Shown: positions 1 through 9,586, numbered from the stretch's first letter. The stretch is DNA of 10,163 bases from Pseudomonadota bacterium (GCA_016704655.1 JADIZR010000021.1:1-10163), one strand, 5' to 3'. Program-made: numbers and translations. The notes: generated by a model not told the origin, from the letters alone.

Positions 1-255
1 AGCGTCCCGACGCCGAGACCCGCCTGCCGGGCGGCATCGTCATCCCCGACAGCGCCGCCGAGAAGCCGATCCGGCGGCAAGGTCGTTGCCGTGGGCAAGG
101 GCAAGATCCTCGAGAACGGCAACGTTCGCGCGCTCGACATCAAGGTCGGTGACCACATCCTCTTCGGCAAGTACAGCGGTACCGAAGTGAAGGTGGATGG
201 CGAGGAATACCTCGTCATGCGTGAAGAAGACGTGATGGCGGTCATCGAGAAGTAA
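1..255 (+). CDS. groES: GroES co-chaperonin, 3' part, with a one-base frameshift
   Basis: This is the C-terminal four fifths or so of the 10 kDa co-chaperonin that caps the GroEL ring and closes the folding chamber in the cytoplasm. The 5' end lies outside the window. Bases 9-68 read DAETRLPGGIVIPDSAAEKP, which contains the mobile-loop segment typical of GroES. From about base 76 another frame continues with GKVVAVGKGKILENGN, then FGKYSGTEVKVDGEEYLVMR, and ends in VIEK at a TAA (253-255). The two halves join if one G or C is removed at about 72-77, where ATCCGGCGGC stands for an expected ATCCGCGGC. This single extra base is most simply a sequence error, because groES is normally essential and the rest is well conserved. 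The gene lies 15 bases upstream of groEL, as in the classic groESL operon. The promoter is not in the window. Confidence 0.93.
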   Translation, partial: SVPTPRPACRAASSSPTAPPRSRSGGKVVAVGKGKILENGNVRALDIKVGDHILFGKYSGTEVKVDGEEYLVMREEDVMAVIEK

Positions 256-270
256 TCGGAGAACACAGAC

Positions 271-1920
<1,650 letters not shown>

Positions 1921-1996
1921 TGCCGCGCCCTCTCACCTCTCCTGCGCAAGCGTGAGAGGTCGGCTGCCAGGCCGGGTGAGGAGCAGTTCGACAGAA

Positions 1997-2026
1997 GGCC
2001 GGGAGGCGACTCCCGGCTTTTTTTTT
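1997..2026 (+). terminator. Intrinsic terminator of groESL
   Basis: A stem of GCCGGGA (1998-2004) and TCCCGGC (2011-2017) encloses a six-base loop and runs into nine consecutive T (2018-2026). This is a textbook rho-independent terminator on the plus strand, 77 bases after the groEL stop codon. A separate weaker hairpin lies between groEL and this element: CCTCTCAC at 1929-1936 can pair with GTGAGAGG at 1952-1959. Confidence 0.93.
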
Positions 2027-2057
2027 CGTTCGGCCGGGCCGTTCGATGTCCAGTCCC

Positions 2058-2086
2058 GTGACAGCGGGCGGAACTCGGCGAATAAT
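2058..2086 (+). promoter_or_regulatory. Sigma-70-type promoter of the small gene at 2118
   Basis: A -35 box GTGACA (2058-2063, five of six consensus bases) and a -10 box AATAAT (2081-2086, five of six) are separated by exactly 17 bases. The expected transcription start is near 2093, about 25 bases before the ATG at 2118. A strong Shine-Dalgarno (GGAGG, 2104-2108) lies in the leader. The promoter begins just after the groEL terminator, so the small gene has its own transcription unit. The match is by eye and has not been tested. Confidence 0.7.
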
Positions 2087-2117
2087 CCGGCCAATGGCGC
2101 TCCGGAGGGACGAACCG

Positions 2118-2359
2118 ATGAACGACAGCGCATGGCACTGGGCCCGCCTCGACCGCAAGGGCATCGCCCTCGTGCAGGAGACCGAGTCGGCACTCGGTGC
2201 CGACTTCGTCCTGCTTACGGACCGGGAGGTCCAGTCGCGGACGCCTCGATCCTCGCCGGTCTCGCGCCCGTTGCGCTGACCGAGTCGGAGCTTGAGTGCC
2301 TGCAGGGCGTCGAATCGAAGCTCGGCATCGTCGCGGTCGCGTACTCGCGAGCCCACTGA
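2118..2359 (+). CDS. Small unrecognised protein (about 80 aa), frame broken by one base
   Basis: I do not recognise this family. The ATG has a very good Shine-Dalgarno, GGAGG at 2104-2108 with nine bases of spacing, and a near-consensus promoter upstream. The first half reads MNDSAWHWARLDRKGIALVQ, then ETESALGADFVL up to about base 2213. There the frame must change by one missing base. It then reads AYGPGGPVADASILAGLAPV and LTESELECLQGVESKLGIVA, and ends VAYSRAH at the TGA 2357-2359. The span of 242 bases is one short of a multiple of three, so restoring one base (GCTTACGG for CTTACGG at about 2213) gives 81 codons including the stop. The restored protein is soluble-looking and acidic, with no signal peptide or membrane segment. 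Promoter, ribosome site and two coherent half-frames together support a real gene. The break is probably a sequence error. Confidence 0.6.
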
Positions 2360-2380
2360 GCCCGGCCGCGGTGCGGGCGC

Positions 2381-2515
2381 TCAACCCGTCTCCAGCGTGA
2401 CGTCCACCCGCGGATGCAGTGACTCGCGGTTCTTCAGCAGCAGCCACCGCACCCCTACGATGAGCTTGCGATGCGCGCGCTCGATCGCACGATCGACGCG
2501 TGAACGATCATGCGA
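2381..2515 (-). pseudogene. Remnant resembling an ISL3-family transposase C-terminal region
   Basis: On the minus strand, an open stretch of 44 codons without a start codon ends at a TGA (2383-2381). It contains RVDRAIERAHRKLIVGVRWL followed by LLKNRESL. The pattern KxxxGxRWLLLKNxExL is the one I associate with DDE transposases of the ISL3 family, in the region after the conserved DRFHV motif. An upstream in-frame stop (2518-2516) and the loss of similarity after the leucine-rich segment mean only a fragment is left, with no terminal repeats seen. It fills the gap between the small gene and the quinoprotein gene and suggests an old insertion there. The identification rests on about 20 residues and could be chance in GC-rich DNA. 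Confidence 0.45.
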
Positions 2516-2561
2516 TCATGATGGGCAGGCGTCTGCGACGCTTGGTGCAATTCAGACCGAT

Positions 2562-5126
2562 GTGTACATTAACAGGAACCGTAAAACCGGCACCCCTGCC
2601 TTGCTGCTTGCGTTCGTCGCAGCGTTTGCAAACGCCGCCGGCGACCCGTTTGGCCAGCATCACAGTCCGGCAACGCAGATCACGCCGGACAACGTGACGC
2701 AGCTCGAGCCGGCGTGGACCCACCGCAACGGTGACATGGCCGCCGCCGAGGGCGTGCCCTCGAGCGTATCGGCGCAGTCCACGCCGATCCTGTTGCCGCA
2801 GGTCGCGGACGGGCACCTTGTCTACTGCACGCCATTCAACCGCGTCATCGCGCTCGACCCGCAGACCGGCCGCGAGCGCTGGACCTACGATCCCAGGTGC
2901 GACGCACCAGCGAACGACCCTATCGCTGCCGCGGCGTTGTCTACGCACAGATGGCGCAAGCCGTAACACCGGCACCGGCCCCATGCCGCCATCGCATCTT
3001 TACCGTCACGGGCGACCGCCGCCTGATCGCACTCGACGCACGCGATGGCCAGCCATGCGAGCAATTCGGTGATCGCGGCACCGTCACGCTGGCCGAACAT
3101 GAGCGCTACGGTCTCGAAGAGGTCGGTTCGAGTTCGCCTCCGGCCGTCGCCAACGGCGTGGTCGTCGTCGGTTCGTCGGTGATCGACTTTGCGTACGCCG
3201 AGGCACCGCGCGGCGTCATCGCAGCGTACGACGCAATCACCGGTGAGCCACGCTGGACCTTCGATCCGTTGCAAGGCGCCACCGGCACCGGTGCGGCCAA
3301 CGCCTGGGCTCCGCTGGCGGTCGACGCCGAGCGTGACCTGGTGTTCGTGCCCACGGGCGCACCGTCACCCGACTACTACGGCGCGTTGCGCGTGGGACGT
3401 AACGGCTATGCCAACTCGACCGTCGCGCTGCGCCTGTCGACCGGCGAGGTGGCCTGGGCTTTCCAGCTGGTGCACCACGACCTGTGGGACTACGACACGC
3501 CCGCGCAACCCGTCTTGTTCGACTGGCGCGGCCAGGGCGGCGAGCGAGTCCCTGCGCTCGCACAGGTGAGCAAGCAGGGCTTCGTCTTCGTGCTCGACCG
3601 GCGCGACGGCAAGCCGCTGTTCCCGGTGCAGGAACGCGCCGTGCCTCGCAGTACCATTCCAGGCGAACAGGCTTGGCCGACGCAACCCTTTCCAGCGCAG
3701 CCGCTGCAGCTGCTGTCGACGCGAGTCAAGCCGGGCGACGCCTGGGGCCTCACGTTCTGGGACCGTGGCCGCTGTCATGATGCGATTGCAGCTCCTGCGC
3801 AACGAAGGCATCTTCACCCCGCTCGCCGAGCAGCCGACGCTGCTGTTTCCCGGCAGCCTGGGTGGCGCCAACTGGGGCGGCGGCGCGTATTCGCCGCAGA
3901 CCCAGCGCTTGATCGTCAACGTCAACGCCGCACCCTTCGTGGCGCAACTCATTCGCGGTGCCGCAGCCGGAACGAAGCAGGACCATCCCGTCGCCGGCCA
4001 GAAGACGATGCACGTCACCATGCAGGGAACACCGTACACGTTGGCTGTCGGACCGCTCCTCTCGCCGCTGGGAATTCCGTGCACGGCGCCGCCGTGGGGA
4101 AAGCTGGTGGCGGTGGATCTCGCGCAGGGGCGTATCGCGTGGGAAACACCGCTCGGCTCGGTGCACGAGATGGGTCCGTTCCCGTTGCCGTGGCACATCA
4201 ACTGGGGTACGCCGAACCTTGGTGGCGGACTAGTCACCGACGGTGGCGTGTTCTTCATCGGCGCCACGATGGACCGGCAGTTCCGTGCGTTCGACGTGCG
4301 CGACGGGCGCCAGCTCTGGTCGTACGAGCTGCCGATCGACGCCACGGCCACGCCGATGAGCTACGCGTTGCGCGGCCGGCAGTACGTGCTGATCAATGCC
4401 GGTGGGCACGCGATGTACAACCGCGGCACCGGCGACTACTTGATTGCCTTTGCGCTGCCCGTCAATCCGCGGCACGACCCGCCGCGCAGCATTCCGTGGC
4501 CACTGCGGGACGTGAAGCAGGCGGTGACCGCGCACGAAATCCTGGCCGACGGCCGCATCCATCTCACGATCGAGCACCGGCCGCTGCCCGGCGTCACGAC
4601 GGAGATGCTGGCCTGGTGGTATCGCGTGCTGCCGCTCGGCAAGGTGCAGTTCGACGGCGCGTTGCGGCCGCTCTATCACCTGTTCCACCCCACCGAGCAC
4701 GGCCGCATCTGGGTCGAGGAGGCGGCTGCGGACGGCAAACCCGGCGTCGGTGCCGGCGGAGTGGTGGCGCGTTACGAGTGGTTCGGTCCGTACGACAGCG
4801 AAGGCGCCGCGCGTGTGATTGAACTGTCGCCGCGCCGTTTCGTGACCCGGCCCAGGGTCGCTGGCGTGACCATCGGTGAACTCCGCCATGACTGGTCCGA
4901 TTCGCCGCAGGGTGCAACCTACGCCGTCGACACGGTCATCGGCGTCGACTGGCCCGTCGTCGGCCCACTGGTGAATCTCCTGTTGCGTCGATACGTGTTC
5001 AGCGAGGGCATGCTGCGAGAATGGAAGCGTCACCAGGTCGAGGAGGTGGGGTTGCTGCCGCATTTCCTGCCGGCGTTGTATACGCAGCGCAATGATCGCA
5101 ACATTTACCGCCTGCCCGAGCCGTGA
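2562..5126 (+). CDS. PQQ-dependent dehydrogenase fused to a DAPG/phloretin-hydrolase-like domain; two compensating frameshifts
   Basis: This is an exported quinoprotein. From the GTG at 2562 there is a signal peptide (TPALLLAFVAAFANA, cleavage near residue 25). The PQQ-dependent glucose/quinate/shikimate dehydrogenase fold follows: HHSPATQITPDNVTQLEPAW, FNRVIALDPQTGRERWTYD, HHDLWDYDTPAQP (about residues 305-317), GLTFWDRGRC, LRNEGIFTP, and GTPNLGGGLVTDGGVFFIGA up to LINAGGH. The N-terminal membrane anchor of Gcd is absent. From about residue 640 the same frame enters a second domain resembling the zinc C-C hydrolases PhlG and phloretin hydrolase: PGVTTEMLAWWY, HPTEH (His709, His713), RYEWFG (Glu739) and WKRHQVEEVG (His824, Glu828), then FLPALY. 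The order H...E...HxxxE fits my memory of the PhlG zinc ligands. One base is missing at about 2900-2920 and one C is extra at 3794-3795, so the net frame is kept and 854 residues are restored. The start has no clear Shine-Dalgarno and is uncertain. Confidence 0.82.
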
Positions 5127-5200
5127 GAGCGGCAGGCATGAGGCACGGGATCGGTCACGCCGACCATGAGGACATCATGCGCAGGAAGTCAGGGGGACTC

Positions 5201-6995
5201 ATGAGACGCGCGACGCCTGGTTTGCAGCGTGTGTCGATCACGCTTATGCTGCTGGCCTGCAGCGCGCCGTCGTTCGCAACCCATTTGACGGTGACCGACC
5301 CGGCGGGCCAGCCGCTGGCCACGGCTATGGTGCGGGAACGACCGGCCGCCGGGCCGCAGCTCGACACGTCGGACGACGGCTACCCGGCGCCTGGCGTGGC
5401 GCGTACCGTCGCACCGGAGGTCACTCGATTCAGCGACGTGACCGGTCGCGTGGAGTTCGCCGAGCGCGACGTGTCCATGGAGTACCTGGTGCGCAAGCCG
5501 GGTTACCAGGACCTCGCCATCAAGCCGGCAATCGAGACGCGCGAGTTGAGCGTGTCGCTCATGCCCGAGACCGACCCGATCAGGCTGGCGGAAGCCAAGC
5601 CCGCAAGCGCCTGGCTCGGGGCACTCGATCTCGGCGACCGCGACACCAAGCTGCACTTCCAGACCCAGTGCACGTTCTGTCACCAGCAGGGCAACGCGTT
5701 CATCCGCATGGAGCGCACGCCGGAAGCGTGGGGCGACATCATCCATCGCATGCAGCGCTATGGCGCCCGGCTCTCGAGCCAGGACCAGAGGGCGCTGCCC
5801 GAGCGCCTGTCGGCGGGCTACCGCAAGCTGCGCGAGAACCCGCAGCTGCTGGCGGACCCGCTGCCGTGGAGTCCCGCACTGACCGGCATCACGATCACCG
5901 AGTGGCCGCTTGGCGACATCTTCAGCCAGGTGCACGACATGCTGGTGGCGGCCAACGGCCTCGTCTACGTCGCCGACAACATCCAGGACCGGTTGTACGA
6001 AGTCGACCCGGAGACGAACCAGGTCACTGTCTACAGGATTCCGCATCGCGAGGGCGAGCGGAACGGCGGCTTGCTGGCGGCGCGGTTGCGGAACTTCCCC
6101 AAGCACGACAGCACCTCGAATGCGCACTCGCTCGCCGAGTCGCGCGTGGACGGGCACATCTTCATCACGCCCTCGGCCCAGCGCCGCCTGGTCGAGTTCG
6201 ACCCCGCGACCAAGGCCTTCACGCTGCACGAGATGGACGAAGGTTTCTATCCGCACACGATTCGCGTCGACCAGAAAGATCGCGTGTGGTTTACCGTCGC
6301 GCTGTCGAACCAGGTCGCGATGTTCGATCGCACGACGAAGCGCTTCACGATGTACGACCTGCCGACACGCGGCTTCCGCGAGTGGCTCAACGTGCGACTC
6401 ATCGGCGTGGTCTTCAAGCTGATGAGCTGGGGGGTGCCGCTCGCTAACTGGTTGCCGGTGGATCGCCAGGCCACCGGTACGCCGCTGCCCTATGGCATCG
6501 ACATCACGCCCGACGGCAAGGTGTGGTTCGCGCGGCTGCACACCGACGAGATCGGCTCGATCGATCCCGACAGCGGCAAGATCACCATGATCGCCACGCC
6601 CTTCAAGGGTCCGCGGCGGTTGCGCACCGACGCGGCGGGCAAGCTCTGGATCACCGCCTTTCCCCGAGTCGGCGATCGTGCGTTTCGATCCCGCGACGAG
6701 CCAGTTCACGCGCTTCGACTTGCCACTGAGCCCGAAGGGCGGCGACACGCCGTATGCGCTCAACGTCGACCGGCCGCGCGGCATCGTGTGGGTCAACGGC
6801 AACCAGAGCGATTCGCTCTACACCTTCGACATCGCGAGCGAGACGTGGGACAACATTCCGATGCCGCGCCGCGTGACGTTCACCCGCGACGTCGAGTTCG
6901 AACCGGACGGCACGGCCTACACCGCGATCGCGCACTTCCCCGGTTGGCACGTCGAGGACGGGCAGTCCACGCTGATCCGCGTGCAGCGGCAGTGA
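5201..6995 (+). CDS. Exported cytochrome c / Vgb-like beta-propeller protein, one-base frameshift
   Basis: The predicted protein has about 597 residues after frame repair. The ATG at 5201 follows AGGGGGA (5191-5197), and the signal peptide ends SAPSFA at residue 26; ATG 5177 or GTG 5123 in the same frame are alternatives. A lipobox-like LLAC at 17-20 could make it a lipoprotein. In order come a carboxypeptidase-regulatory/CnaB-like domain (HLTVTDPAGQPLATAMVRER to about residue 120), a heme-binding CTFCH (Cys157, Cys160, His161) with candidate Met170 or Met184 ligands, and a propeller with repeats such as YGIDITPDGKVWFA and LRTDAAGKLWITAF. The propeller resembles virginiamycin B lyase (Vgb). 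I do not see the WFTE-type catalytic context, so streptogramin lyase activity is not supported. An extra C in CCCC (6662-6665) shifts the frame; removing it joins WITAFP to ESAIVRFDPATSQFTRF and the end at 6995. It lies 74 bases after the quinoprotein gene and is probably co-transcribed. Confidence 0.82.
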
Positions 6996-7072
6996 CTAAT
7001 GCGGCGCACCTTGAACATTTGTGCGTCGACTCGCACTGATTGATCCAGCACTGTCAATTGCCGGGCAGAGTC

Positions 7073-7101
7073 TTGCCGATCGCAGTTAATGTAACTACAA
7101 T
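7073..7101 (+). promoter_or_regulatory. Promoter of brnTA, probably giving a leaderless toxin mRNA
   Basis: A -35 box TTGCCG (7073-7078, four of six) and a -10 box TACAAT (7096-7101, five of six) are 17 bases apart. The -10 box ends only five bases before the brnT ATG at 7107, and no Shine-Dalgarno is visible there. Transcription would start at or very near the A of the ATG, giving a leaderless message. This is an inference from spacing alone. Confidence 0.6.
7084..7096. promoter_or_regulatory. Palindrome over the brnTA promoter, candidate operator
   Basis: The sequence AGTTA-ATG-TAACT is a perfect inverted repeat with a three-base centre. It lies in the promoter spacer and reaches the first base of the -10 box. 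BrnA antitoxins, with BrnT, are known to repress their own operon, so this is a natural candidate binding site. A short palindrome in an AT-rich patch can also arise by chance. Confidence 0.45.
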
Positions 7102-7106
7102 AACCA

Positions 7107-7393
7107 ATGCGTGTCACCTTCGACCCCGCGAAGCGGCACGCACTGCGCGAGCGCGGCCTGATTTCGAAGACGCTGAACTCGTCTTTGCCGGCACGACGAT
7201 CGAGATCGATGACACGCGCAGGAACTATGGCGAGCGTCGGGTCATCTGCTACGGACTGCTTGCGGGACGCATCGTTGTAGTTGGCTACACGCCGCGTGGT
7301 TCGGCTCGTCACGTATTCAGCATGAGGAAAGCCAATGACCGCGAAAAGGCGCGCCTCGCACCGTACCTTGAAATCGGATCTGTCCAAAGTTGA
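7107..7393 (+). CDS. brnT: BrnT-type ribonuclease toxin, one-base frameshift
   Basis: BrnT toxins are small RelE-like ribonucleases that cut RNA and block translation until bound by BrnA. The ATG at 7107 starts MRVTFDPAKRHALRERGL; the next codons then need one extra base after 7160 (GGCCTG-G-ATTTC), after which DFEDAELVFAG, DDTRRNYGERRVICYGLLAG, RIVVVGYTPRG and HVFSMRKANDREKARLAPYL follow to the TGA at 7391-7393. The restored protein has 95 residues, the normal BrnT length. The GLDFEDA, RNYGERR and SMRKANDRE patterns are family hallmarks. The gene overlaps brnA by 59 bases, as is usual for this pair. As written, the toxin is frameshifted after 18 codons; this could be a true inactivation or a sequence error. 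No Shine-Dalgarno precedes the ATG, and the promoter suggests a leaderless message. Confidence 0.85.
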
Positions 7394-7631
7394 CGCGCAC
7401 AGGATCCGACAGAGCGAGTACGAAGAACTGCCCGAGTTGACCAGCGAGATGCTCGCGCGCGCGGTGGGCAATAAGGGCGGCCGACCTAGGTCGCCGAATC
7501 CGCGCAAGTTGATCACCCTGCGCTTGCCCGCCGAGGTCATCGAGAGGTGGCGGGCCACAGGCCCTGGTTGGCAAACACGAATGGCACAGAGGTTGAGCCG
7601 CAGCCCAGCGACGGGTGTGAAGGGCCGGTAG
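7335..7631 (+). CDS. brnA: BrnA-type antitoxin
   Basis: This is the DNA-binding antitoxin partner of BrnT, which neutralises the toxin and autoregulates the operon. The intact frame encodes 98 residues: a charged N-terminal arm for toxin binding, GGRPRSPNPRKLITLRLPAE near residues 48-67 and VIERWRATGPGWQTRMAQRL near 68-87. The second block is the ribbon-helix-helix C-terminal signature of the family (compare the common GxGWQTRIN pattern). The ATG at 7335 lies inside the 3' end of brnT and is preceded by AGGAAA (7324-7329). The protein is basic. It is complete, in contrast to the broken toxin frame. It converges with the minus-strand gene ending at 7669, with 37 bases between them and no clear terminator for either. 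Confidence 0.9.
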   Translation: MTAKRRASHRTLKSDLSKVDAHRIRQSEYEELPELTSEMLARAVGNKGGRPRSPNPRKLITLRLPAEVIERWRATGPGWQTRMAQRLSRSPATGVKGR

Positions 7632-7668
7632 CGGGGGAGGGCTCGCCAGGGCCTTCTGCAATAACCAG

Positions 7669-9586
7669 CTACTTGCCGGCCTTCAGGCCGTACACCAGCA
7701 GCATGTTGCCCGGCATCTGCCCGAACATGCCGTAGCCGGACAGGATGAACAGCCGGTCGCCGTGCACCAGCACGCCGCCCACGTCGATCGCGCCGCCGTG
7801 CCCCTCGACTCCGTTGCTCGCCTGGTAAGGCAGCTTGGTCTCGATCACGCGCAGCAGCTTGCCGTTGCGCGCATCGAACGCTCGCAATTTGCCATCGAGC
7901 GCGCCGGCGTACACGACGCCGTTGGCGACCACGGCCGCCGCGGAATGGCCGTAGTAGTAGCTGCAGTCCGGCCAGGGGGATCGCTCGGCTTTCCCCTTCG
8001 CCATTTCAGCGAGGCCGACAAGCGGCGCGTCGCTCGGGTCGAAGGCGCAGCCGCGCTGCACTGGATGCGACCACAGCACGCTGCCGTCATCCACCTTGAG
8101 CGCATACACGCCGGGCTTCGGCACGTAGCCGGCGACCTTGCGTTCAGGGTCTGCGATGGGGACGAACACCGTCTTGCCATCGGTCGCCATGCCGTGGTGC
8201 ACGCCGCCGTTCGAGCTGCCCGAGCCGATGCGCTTGCGCCAGACGACGGCGCCGTTCCTGTCCGGATCGAGCGCGAGGACTTCGCCTGACTTCTGTCCGG
8301 CCAGCAACAGGTCCCCTTGCTTGCGCGCGACCAGCATCACCGCTGCGCCGAAGTCGAAGTCGGGGCCGTTCTCCACCGGGCAACTGGCGCCGCCGCTCAG
8401 GCACGCCGCATTCCACGCATCGTCGGCCAGCGCCTGGAACATCCAGCGCTTTTCCCCAGTCTTGAGGTCGAGCGCGATGATGGCATCGCTGGTGTCCGTA
8501 GCCGGCGACGAAGAATTCTGCCCGGTGCCGAAGTACAACACGCCACGCTTCACGTCGATGGTTGGGCTGTTCCAGACGACTGCGCCGCTGGGTCCCCACA
8601 TCTGCACGCCATCGCGATTGATCACCGTCCTGGCCGCATGCGGCGTGGTATCGAAGCGCCAGGCCGCCGCACCCGTCGTTGCGTCGAGCGCCTGGATGCC
8701 GCCGTGCGTGCGGCAGCACTCATGCGTTGGCAAACCAGCTGCAGCGACTTCGAAGGACGAGAGCGGCACGTACAGCCGACCGTCATGGTAGGTGATGGGG
8801 CCGCTGATGATCGACGTCGGGAACCACTTCACGCGTTCGCGCCAGCGCAGCTTGCCGGTCGTCGCGTCCACGGCATACACCGTGGCCATTTCGTCGGCGA
8901 AAAACAGCGTGTTAGTGCCGTCAGGTGTCGCGTCGAGCGTCGGCGCGGAGTGCACGGGCGCATCCGTCTTGAACGACCAGCGCACGCAGCCGCTCGTGCG
9001 ATCGAGCGCCAGCAGGTGCGCGCCCTTGCTGCCGAGAAACACGGTCTCGCCGGCGATGACCGGTTGCGAGCGCATGGTCGTGACCGACGGCAGCGCGATC
9101 GACCACAGCAGTTCGAGCTTGCCCGCATCCCGCCTGCCGATGCGCACGCCTGCGGCCTCGCGCGTGTTGCTGCGGCCGAAGCCCCAGTTCTCGCGCCCCG
9201 TCACTGCCACCGGGGTTTCTCCCGGACAGGCCTTCTCCGTGATCCACGCGTCGCGCTTGAGGTCTTCTTCCGCCGCCAGCCACCTGGCGATGCGCACGCG
9301 CTGTTCCTGCTGCAACACCGCGGCCTGCGGCTGCATCTTGCCGAACTCCATCGCCATCAGGATGCTGGCGGCTGGCAGGCGGCGCAGCGTGTCCGTCGGC
9401 GGTGCCTTGGTCTCGGGCACCTCGTGACAGATGGCGCAATGCGTCTTGAACAGTGCGGCGGTGTCGTCGGGCGCGTCGGCGCTGGCATGCAACGTGGCTG
9501 GCCTGCAAGCATTGCGATGACAACCGACGACAGCAGCGCAGGCCGCGGGCGGCCGGCCAGCGCGAAACAGCCTGGAGTGCGTTCAT
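7669..9586 (-). CDS. Cytochrome c-PQQ dehydrogenase of the polyvinyl-alcohol-dehydrogenase type
   Basis: This is a predicted periplasmic quinohemoprotein that oxidises alcohols at PQQ and passes electrons to its own heme. The main frame is intact for 607 codons from 9492. Numbered from there it has CAICH (Cys19, Cys22, His23) with GKMQPQA (Met53) as likely axial ligand, NWGFGRSNT near 102, then PQQ-propeller repeats such as LLALDRTSGCVRWSF, YAVDATTGKLRWRE and IIALDLKTGEKRW. The vicinal pair Cys259-Cys260 in HECCRTHGG matches the disulfide found in this family. The codon at 9492 is TTG and lacks a signal peptide, so I place the start at the ATG 9586. Two one-base repairs between 9570 and 9495 join MNALQAVSRWPAAR, PALLSSVVIAMLAGQ and ATLHASADAPDD into a normal signal peptide with ASA cleavage. 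The start is 12 bases from the upstream gene's stop, suggesting co-transcription. The substrate is not determined; secondary alcohols or polyols are plausible. Confidence 0.85.

Noticed and set aside
2542..2570. TTGGTG and TACATT with a 17-base spacer as a promoter for the quinoprotein gene
   Set aside because: The boxes match poorly (three and four of six), and transcription would begin after the proposed GTG start at 2562.
4470..5126. The C-terminal hydrolase-like domain as a separate gene
   Set aside because: No stop lies between the domains, and I saw no Shine-Dalgarno with a well-placed start near 4470-4600. The frame is continuous with the quinoprotein.
5189..6802. A 537-codon minus-strand open frame opposite the Vgb-like gene
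   Set aside because: It is an antisense shadow. The plus strand carries the signal peptide, the CxxCH motif and propeller repeats.
5201..6995. A streptogramin B resistance lyase
   Set aside because: The propeller resembles Vgb, but the catalytic WFTE-type context is not seen, and the signal peptide and heme motif point to a periplasmic redox role.
7021..7036. A GTGCG/CGCAC hairpin as terminator of the upstream operon
   Set aside because: The stem is only five base pairs and no T run follows on the plus strand.
7676..7690. A CGGCC-loop-GGCCG hairpin at the end of the PQQ-cytochrome gene as terminator
   Set aside because: It lies inside the last codons and is not followed by a T run on either strand.
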